46,859 nucleotides of DNA from Paludibacteraceae bacterium (lineage in GTDB: Bacteria > Bacteroidota > Bacteroidia > Bacteroidales > Paludibacteraceae): NCBI GenBank assembly GCA_024401495.1, contig JAKSKW010000015.1, forward strand, positions 1 through 46,859, read 5' to 3'. The position numbers and the translations under genes are program-made. Of this stretch, positions 41,718 through 46,859 are shown one piece after another (the first letter of the stretch is position 1; every line of letters starts with the position of its first letter). A model generated the notes under the pieces. The model searched no databases and had not been told where the DNA came from. It saw only the letters and a list, made by a program, of their open reading frames with translations.

Positions 41718-41770
41718 TGCTCGCGTTGTAGGAGGGACAAGGACGTTCCGTCCTTTGCAATCCTCATTTT
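41718..41770. repeat. Dispersed intergenic repeat, copy C
   Basis: TGCTCGCG, then GTAGGAGGGACAAGGACGTT-CCGTCCTTTGCAATCCTC-ATTTT. The middle of the left part is missing compared with copy A. The arms GGACG and CGTCC can pair. It lies in the 305-nt gap 41531-41835, which otherwise holds the hairpin at 41618 and the heptamers at 41792. Confidence 0.7.
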
Positions 41771-41791
41771 GGACAACGGCTATATAATCTC

Positions 41792-41840
41792 CATCATCAA
41801 TCATTAATCATCAATCATTAATCATTAATCATCAATCACG
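41792..41840. repeat. Tandem heptamer repeat (AATCATY), about 7 units
   Basis: CATCATC, AATCATT, AATCATC, AATCATT, AATCATT, AATCATC, AATCACG in register. The array runs into the last codons of the DUF3467 gene. Confidence 0.75.
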
Positions 41841-42195
41841 CCTCTCCCGTGCCATTGAAGCCCATGAACGACGGTGGGACAGAACCGTTGTCGCTGCCAT
41901 TACCATTTCCACGAGGGTTAACAGGCTGATCGTTGATTGTTCCGAATGTCTGCTCATATTTAGCGACGTTGTCGGCCAAAGCGCGAAGGAGACGTTTTGC
42001 CTGAATCGGAGACATGATCACACGGCTCTTTATTTTGGCTTTCTGCTGTCCAGGTATAGTCTTGGCAAAGTCGAGCAGGAATTCTGTCTGAGAATGGCCT
42101 ACAAGAGCAAAATTGGCATATGTGCCTTCTGCTATCTCTTCTGTGATTTCCACTGGAAAACCACGACGCTCTTTATCGTTGTTATCGTTATCCAT
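41836..42195 (-). CDS. DUF3467 family protein
   Basis: A 119-residue soluble protein matching the short DUF3467 pattern: EITEEIAEGTYANFALVGHS, then QTEFLLDFAKTIPG, KAKIKSRVIMSPIQAKRLLR and ALADNVAKYEQTFG. The C terminus is a Gly/Asn/Pro tail. The family is common in Bacteroidota, has no known function and often lies next to rpoC. Here two genes (a secreted protein and a protease-barrel fusion) separate it from rpoC, and the rpoC terminator makes independent transcription likely. A heptamer array overlaps its 3' end. Confidence 0.88.
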   Translation of the reverse strand: MDNDNNDKERRGFPVEITEEIAEGTYANFALVGHSQTEFLLDFAKTIPGQQKAKIKSRVIMSPIQAKRLLRALADNVAKYEQTFGTINDQPVNPRGNGNGSDNGSVPPSFMGFNGTGEA

Positions 42196-42252
42196 AATTA
42201 TATATTATTTAAGCCTTTTACATACAAATTCTCCAAACACGCTTATTTATTA

Positions 42253-42277
42253 TACGCTCGTCATACGGACTCGCGTT
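42253..42277. repeat. Dispersed intergenic repeat, copy D (left part only)
   Basis: ACGCTCGTCATACGGACTCG followed by CGTTG matches the left part of copies A and B. The conserved right half is absent. Confidence 0.55.
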
Positions 42278-42304
42278 GGTGTGGTGGTTAGAGGCTTTCG
42301 ACGT

Positions 42305-42961
42305 TTATTTCTTTACACAACCGTTATATTCTTGAATCAAACGAGCATATCCTTCTGTTTCAGAGGCGTCGTCCCAAAAATGGTAGATTCCTTTAATTCC
42401 TTTCTCCTCCAATACACTCTTCAACTCAGCACACTCAGAGAAAATTTTTGCCACATATTTACCCATTGTCTTTTTAGCCAAGTTTTTGTGAGCTTCCAAG
42501 AAAGTGATTCCATAGCCCCAGTCGTCTCTGTAAACATAGTGGTCGTAGACTGTAATGTATGCTCTACCATTATACTGCTGGCTTTTAACCATAACAAGTG
42601 ATGCAGGCGAACCTTCATATACGACAGTACCCCATCCGGCATCATCAAAGATCTTCACCTCTCCCTTCATGAATTTCTGAGCCGAACAAGCCTTGAACCT
42701 AAGGACTTTGACTCCCAACACTGTAGAATCTCCGTCCTGGACATAATACTGATAATATTTAACGTCATTAGCAGGCAGAGTCTGTACGTCGCCCTTTGAA
42801 ACTAACTTATATTTAAGTTTGTTGCCTATAATATTCTGGTCGATATCCGCGCACTCAATTGTTTTTCCGCTAACGAGCGTGATCAAACCAGGAGTCTCCT
42901 TGGCTAATGTTGAGAAAACAGTCATCAACATTGCCACAAAAATCATTACTGTTTTTTTCAT
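42305..42961 (-). CDS. Secreted protein of unknown function
   Basis: A 218-residue exported protein with signal peptide MKKTVMIFVAMLMTVFSTLA. The mature part begins KETPGLITLVSGKTIECADI, a strand pattern resembling envelope proteins that sense or bind small ligands, then VKYYQYYVQDGDSTVLGVKV, GTVVYEGSPASLVMVKSQQY and a helical C-terminal part. No catalytic motif is recognised. It starts 11 nt after the protease-barrel gene and is almost certainly co-transcribed with it, so a role in the same envelope process is plausible. Confidence 0.78.
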   Translation of the reverse strand: MKKTVMIFVAMLMTVFSTLAKETPGLITLVSGKTIECADIDQNIIGNKLKYKLVSKGDVQTLPANDVKYYQYYVQDGDSTVLGVKVLRFKACSAQKFMKGEVKIFDDAGWGTVVYEGSPASLVMVKSQQYNGRAYITVYDHYVYRDDWGYGITFLEAHKNLAKKTMGKYVAKIFSECAELKSVLEEKGIKGIYHFWDDASETEGYARLIQEYNGCVKK

Positions 42962-42972
42962 ATCTTATCTTT

Positions 42973-44700
42973 TTAAAATCCTACTGATAAATGAATCTCA
43001 AGATAACTGTGACGAGTCAGATCACATCCGTCGGCATCCATATCTTCATCAATATCCCAATCAAAGTAATTTGTACGTTTACGATGGAATTCCGCAGATA
43101 TCATCAAAGCCTCGACTTTCTCCATTTGCCAACCATATCTGAGACCGATATGATATCCAGCCTGGAAACCACTTTCATAGTCGAACCCGCCAAGTTCATA
43201 ACCAGCACTTCCTAGCACGAATGGCATAACAAACTGTTTGCGTGAAGCACCAAGAGCAAGAGGGAACTGCACACCCATACGATAGTTAAGATCAATATGT
43301 TTCTCTTTGCGTTCTGTGATTGGGCCATCATCTATTCCAAAATCGCTCCACTCACCTTTGCCTGGCATATGCACGTAATCCCATCCATAACCAAGACACC
43401 AACCAAGGAATCCGATCTTTCCAAAAGTGATTGAAGGCATTATCATAAAATGATTACCCGAAATACTAGTCATTGGCAACTGTGTTCCGAAATCCAACTG
43501 GAATGTCCAACCTGGCTCAAAGAAAATAGATTCGCTCGGATCTTTTATAATATCGTTGACGCTGGCAGATGAGTTTGCAATTTGAAGTCCCTCAACTCCA
43601 TTCTTCCAAATCAACTCTGATTTTTTGTTCTTGTAAGTATAAGCCGACTTAAATCCATCAGCATCGTCGACGACGCTTTCAAGCTCTACTTTGTTAATGT
43701 CATCATTAAGATTAAGCAACTTGTCGGCAAGCATTCTTTTCAACACAGTCATCGGATCCTCATTGCGCAACTCAGATTTCCTTTGTGTGGAAGAGGTCTT
43801 AACCAAACTAGACACTGCGTTTTTGTCCAACGACAACACATATTCGTCGGATATGTATTTCGACATGTCGACGTTGCCACTTTTAGCATCATCCAAAAAC
43901 TGTTTTGCAATCTTATTTGAGGCAGCCGTATTTGAAGCAGCGGCAGTAGGCTCATTATTCATTGCCTTTACAATCTCCTCTACAGGAACAGAGAATCCAG
44001 TGTTTTCTCTAAAAATGGCCTTCCAAGTATTGATTCCAACAACCTCGTAGTCATCTTCACCTTTCTTTACTAGCAATGGGCCACCAGAACTTCCAAAATG
44101 AATCTGTGCTGTGTGCTGAATTACAGAAATAGAATCAACATTTCCAAAATGCTCATTCTTCACACTATTGTTCGACACAATTCCTTTTCCAATCTGCCAC
44201 GATGGAGCATGATCCAAAGACGGAAATCCAACAGACCATACCTCAGAACCATCTTTAGGTCTGGAAGCGTTTATAGGCAATGGTATTGCTTTTACCGACT
44301 CAGATGGAAAACCTACAAAAGCAAGGTCGACATTTTGAGACGTATAGAAGACAGGACAATGAGAATATTTCACCGTCGCACCGTCGACTTCAAAATTAAG
44401 GTCGACATGTTTGAACGACCCAACAACATGTTTGTTGGTCACTACTATTAGTTTTCCATTTGAATCTTTGATTACAAATCCAGATCCAGAAAAACCATGT
44501 TCGTAGTTATCCTTAAATCGTTTAGACGCATTGATGTAGCTATTCTCACGCAATGCATCCACGATCTGCTCTGACTTATCAGTTGATCCATCTGATGATT
44601 TCTGAATATAACATACAGACTCTCTTAAATTAGCAGCATTGGCCAATACAGATAGAGAAAAAACAAAAACCGATAATACAATTCTATTTAACAAGTGCAT
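42973..44700 (-). CDS. Trypsin-like serine protease fused to an outer-membrane beta-barrel
   Basis: A 575-residue exported protein. After a signal peptide (about residues 1-22) comes a chymotrypsin-fold protease with the full triad: His91 (VVTNKHVVG), Asp125 (SQNVDLAFVG) and Ser205 (HFGSSGGPLLV). No PDZ domain follows, unlike DegP/HtrA. Residues about 255-390 are a charged helical linker. Residues about 395-575 consist of alternating, aromatic-bounded strands (MIMPSITFGKIGFLGWCLGY, HIDLNYRMGVQFPLALG, FQAGYHIGLRYGWQM) and end in LEIHLSVGF, the terminal Phe expected of barrel proteins inserted by BAM. The protease would then be held at the outer membrane, on the periplasmic or outer side. The gene has a co-transcribed partner at 42305. 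Confidence 0.83.
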   Translation of the reverse strand: MHLLNRIVLSVFVFSLSVLANAANLRESVCYIQKSSDGSTDKSEQIVDALRENSYINASKRFKDNYEHGFSGSGFVIKDSNGKLIVVTNKHVVGSFKHVDLNFEVDGATVKYSHCPVFYTSQNVDLAFVGFPSESVKAIPLPINASRPKDGSEVWSVGFPSLDHAPSWQIGKGIVSNNSVKNEHFGNVDSISVIQHTAQIHFGSSGGPLLVKKGEDDYEVVGINTWKAIFRENTGFSVPVEEIVKAMNNEPTAAASNTAASNKIAKQFLDDAKSGNVDMSKYISDEYVLSLDKNAVSSLVKTSSTQRKSELRNEDPMTVLKRMLADKLLNLNDDINKVELESVVDDADGFKSAYTYKNKKSELIWKNGVEGLQIANSSASVNDIIKDPSESIFFEPGWTFQLDFGTQLPMTSISGNHFMIMPSITFGKIGFLGWCLGYGWDYVHMPGKGEWSDFGIDDGPITERKEKHIDLNYRMGVQFPLALGASRKQFVMPFVLGSAGYELGGFDYESGFQAGYHIGLRYGWQMEKVEALMISAEFHRKRTNYFDWDIDEDMDADGCDLTRHSYLEIHLSVGF

Positions 44701-44797
44701 TAATTTATAATATTAAATTCAAGTTTTCTTCAAAATTAAGAAATTTCAATTAAATACATAATGTTTGGATAAAAATAGGAGGTAAAATAATCTACAT

Positions 44798-44828
44798 AAA
44801 AAAAGCAGGCTGCGATTTGCAGCCTGCT
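44798..44828 (-). terminator. Intrinsic terminator of rpoC
   Basis: AGCAGGCTGC (44804-44813) pairs perfectly with GCAGCCTGCT (44819-44828) around a 5-nt loop. On the minus strand it is followed by seven T residues. It ends the rpoBC message before the protease-barrel gene. Confidence 0.93.
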
Positions 44829-44856
44829 TTTATATAGTTTAATTAGAGAAATCTAA

Positions 44857-46859
44857 TTATTCGTTCTCAGTAGGGAACTCAACAGCGAAGTCGCCATCCT
44901 CATAATCGTATGATGACTTAGCGTAAACTCTTTCCATCTCCTCCTTTGGTCCGACAATGACATTCTGCCACTTAGCAAGACCAGTACCAGCTGGGATCAA
45001 CTTACCGCAGATAACGTTCTCCTTCATACCCTCAAGGTAATCAGTCTTACCACGTAGAGCGGCATCGTTAAGAACCTTAGTTGTCTGCTGGAATGATGCA
45101 GACGACATGAAGCTACGAGTCTGAAGAGCAGCACCTGTGATACCCTGAAGAATCTGAGTAGCTGTTGCAGGGATAGCATCACGTACTGTAACGATCTTCA
45201 AGTCACGACGCTTAAGCATACTGTTCTCAGCACGAAGGTTACGAGCTGTAACGACCTGACCTGGCTTGAAGTTTGTAGAACCACCAGCGTCGACAACGAT
45301 CTTCTTATCGAACAACTTATCGTTCTCCTCCATAAACTCTAGCTTGTCAACTAGATCGTTCTCCAAGAACAATGTATCACCTGGATCAGAAATCTGAACC
45401 TTACGCATCATCTGGCGTACGATAACCTCGAAGTGCTTGTCGTTGATAGCCACACCCTGTAGACGGTACACATCCTGAACCTCGTTCACAATGTACTCCT
45501 GAACAGCAGTAGGGCCAAGGATAGCAAGGATATCTGATGGACAGATTGCACCGTCAGAGATTGCGTTTCCTGCACGAACATAGTCACCCTCCTGTACCAA
45601 GATCTGCTTACTTGTAGATACAAGATATTTCTTAACCTCACCGAACTTAGAAGTTACAGCGATTTCACGATTACCTCTCTTAAGCTTACCGAATGAGATC
45701 TCTCCATCGATTTCAGCAACGATAGCTGGATTAGATGGGTTACGAGCCTCGAACAACTCCTGTACTCGTGGAAGACCTCCGGTGATATCTCCGGCCTTAC
45801 TTGAAGCTCTTGGGATCTTAACCAAAAGCTGACCTTTCTTCAACTTCTCACCATCAGAAACAACGACTGTTGCACCCACTGGCAAGTTATATGTTCTCTC
45901 GATGCTACCATCCTCGTTGATGATATTACATGAAGGAGTCTTAGTCTTATCCTTAGACTCGATGATGATCTTCTCCTCGTGACCTGATGAAGAGTCGATA
46001 TCTGAACGACATGTAACACCCTCGATCAAGCTCTCAAACTCTACCTTACCGGCAACCTCAGTTACGATAACGGCGTTGAATGGATCCCACTCACAAATCT
46101 TATCGCCAATTTTAACTTCCTGACCCTGCTTGAAGAATAGTTTAGATCCATAAGGGATCTCAGTACGAGTTAGCTCAATCTTAGTCGAAGGATTGATGAT
46201 CTTAGCCTCACATAGACGACCGACAACAACCTGAACTGGCTGATCGTTCTCATCTGTAGTGTCGACAGCCTTCAACTCCTCGAACTCGATGATACCATCA
46301 TATTTAGATTTGAATCCGTTATTTGTTGCAACGTTACCTGCAGTACCTCCGGCGTGGAATGTACGAAGTGTCAACTGAGTACCTGGCTCACCGATAGCCT
46401 GAGCTGCGATAACTCCAACTGCCTCACCTTCCTGAACCATACGTCCTGTAGCCAAGTTACGTCCGTAACATTTAGCACATACACCTCTCTTAGACTCACA
46501 AGTAAGTACAGAACGGATCTCTACCTTCTCAATCTTAGCAGCGTTGATTGCGTCAACCTGATCCTCTCTGATCTCCTGACCTGCCATCACGATCACCTCT
46601 CCAGTCTCTGGATTAACAACATCGTGAACAGATACACGACCTAGGATTCTATCACCCAACTTAGCGATGACATCATCGTTCTTCTTGATATCTGTGCAGA
46701 CAAGACCACGCAATGTACCACAATCCTCTTCGTTGATGATCACATCGTGAGATACGTCAACAAGACGACGAGTCAAGTAACCTGCATCGGCAGTCTTCAA
46801 GGCAGTATCGGCAAGACCCTTACGAGCACCGTGAGTAGAGATAAAGTACTCAAGGACTG
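44857..46859 (-). CDS. rpoC: RNA polymerase beta' subunit, C-terminal part (5' end beyond window)
   Basis: The catalytic-clamp half of the largest RNA polymerase subunit, about 666 residues visible. The reading frame continues to the window edge: the bases before 46800 translate as SLEYFISTHGARKGLADTAL, the expected bridge-helix/trigger-loop region, so an in-frame TTG at 46800 is an internal leucine and not a start. Further landmarks are KTADAGYLTRRLVDVSHDVI, the zinc-binding cysteines in CESKRGVCAKCYGRNLATG, the RTFHAGGTAGNVA segment, and the C-terminal SFMSSASFQQTTKVLNDAAL and LEGMKENVICGKLIPAGTG. A strong terminator follows. Confidence 0.97.
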   Translation of the reverse strand, partial: VLEYFISTHGARKGLADTALKTADAGYLTRRLVDVSHDVIINEEDCGTLRGLVCTDIKKNDDVIAKLGDRILGRVSVHDVVNPETGEVIVMAGQEIREDQVDAINAAKIEKVEIRSVLTCESKRGVCAKCYGRNLATGRMVQEGEAVGVIAAQAIGEPGTQLTLRTFHAGGTAGNVATNNGFKSKYDGIIEFEELKAVDTTDENDQPVQVVVGRLCEAKIINPSTKIELTRTEIPYGSKLFFKQGQEVKIGDKICEWDPFNAVIVTEVAGKVEFESLIEGVTCRSDIDSSSGHEEKIIIESKDKTKTPSCNIINEDGSIERTYNLPVGATVVVSDGEKLKKGQLLVKIPRASSKAGDITGGLPRVQELFEARNPSNPAIVAEIDGEISFGKLKRGNREIAVTSKFGEVKKYLVSTSKQILVQEGDYVRAGNAISDGAICPSDILAILGPTAVQEYIVNEVQDVYRLQGVAINDKHFEVIVRQMMRKVQISDPGDTLFLENDLVDKLEFMEENDKLFDKKIVVDAGGSTNFKPGQVVTARNLRAENSMLKRRDLKIVTVRDAIPATATQILQGITGAALQTRSFMSSASFQQTTKVLNDAALRGKTDYLEGMKENVICGKLIPAGTGLAKWQNVIVGPKEEMERVYAKSSYDYEDGDFAVEFPTENE

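Noticed and set aside
41255..41731. Plus-strand 158-residue reading frame
   Set aside because: Antisense of the S1/P1-like gene start and running through a terminator hairpin and repeats; not a credible gene.
44857..46800. Complete protein starting at 46800
   Set aside because: The codon at 46800 is TTG inside rpoC, and the frame upstream to the window edge encodes conserved rpoC residues.

Overview
The window looks like a chromosomal segment of an uncultured or little-studied member of the Bacteroidales (Bacteroidota), possibly related to Prevotella; genus cannot be fixed from sequence alone. Reasons: promoter elements of the Bacteroidota type (TTTG, 19-20 nt, TAnnTTTG) sit upstream of several genes; Shine-Dalgarno sites are almost absent; many small secreted or lipoprotein genes are present; a GH43 glycosidase ends in a type IX secretion-like sorting tail; and a DUF3467 gene lies near rpoC.

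Layout. 1-90: tRNA-Ser. 211-1959: calycin-like lipoprotein and a hemerythrin-LuxR regulator. 2033-5039: housekeeping block ribF, then the aroQ-pyk operon, divergent from xerD (5197-6108). 6138-9411: three-gene operon on the minus strand making and transferring a CMP-activated keto-sugar (cytidylyltransferase, HMGL-type aldolase, GT52/polysialyltransferase-like enzyme). 9707-15945: secreted TPR protein, secreted repeat-like protein and a giant 2-hydroxyacyl-CoA dehydratase activase fusion. 16192-21988: accessory island with an orphan MreB-like protein, two paralogous uracil-DNA-glycosylase-like proteins flanking a WYL regulator, and an AAA+ ATPase with a nuclease-like C terminus preceded by a three-unit inverted-repeat array of exact 53-bp period. 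22068-28431: sodB, a secreted protein, a GldM-like small protein and dnaE. 28595-31788: secreted and lipoprotein genes and a second AAA+ ATPase (DUF4143 type), also preceded by tandem palindromes. 32192-34504: secreted GH43 enzyme. 34587-41530: AddA-like and AddB-like helicase-nuclease pair in an operon with an S1/P1-phospholipase C family protein. 41836-46859: DUF3467, a secreted protein, a protease fused to an outer-membrane barrel, and the 3' part of rpoC.

Between genes the window is rich in small repeats of four kinds: REP-like palindromes with a GTAG head (one lies inside the GH43 coding sequence), a dispersed about 60-bp family (28482, 31940, 41718, part at 42253), tandem heptamer arrays (1960, 6112, 32022, 41792), and tandem hexamer arrays (5131, 28567, 34565). 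Several palindromes are followed by T-runs and probably serve as terminators.

The strongest candidates for something undescribed are the AAA+ genes with private inverted-repeat arrays, the WYL-flanked glycosylase-like pair, and the keto-sugar operon that uses an aldolase where a PEP-dependent synthase is normally expected. All functional statements rest on motif reading; no database search was possible.
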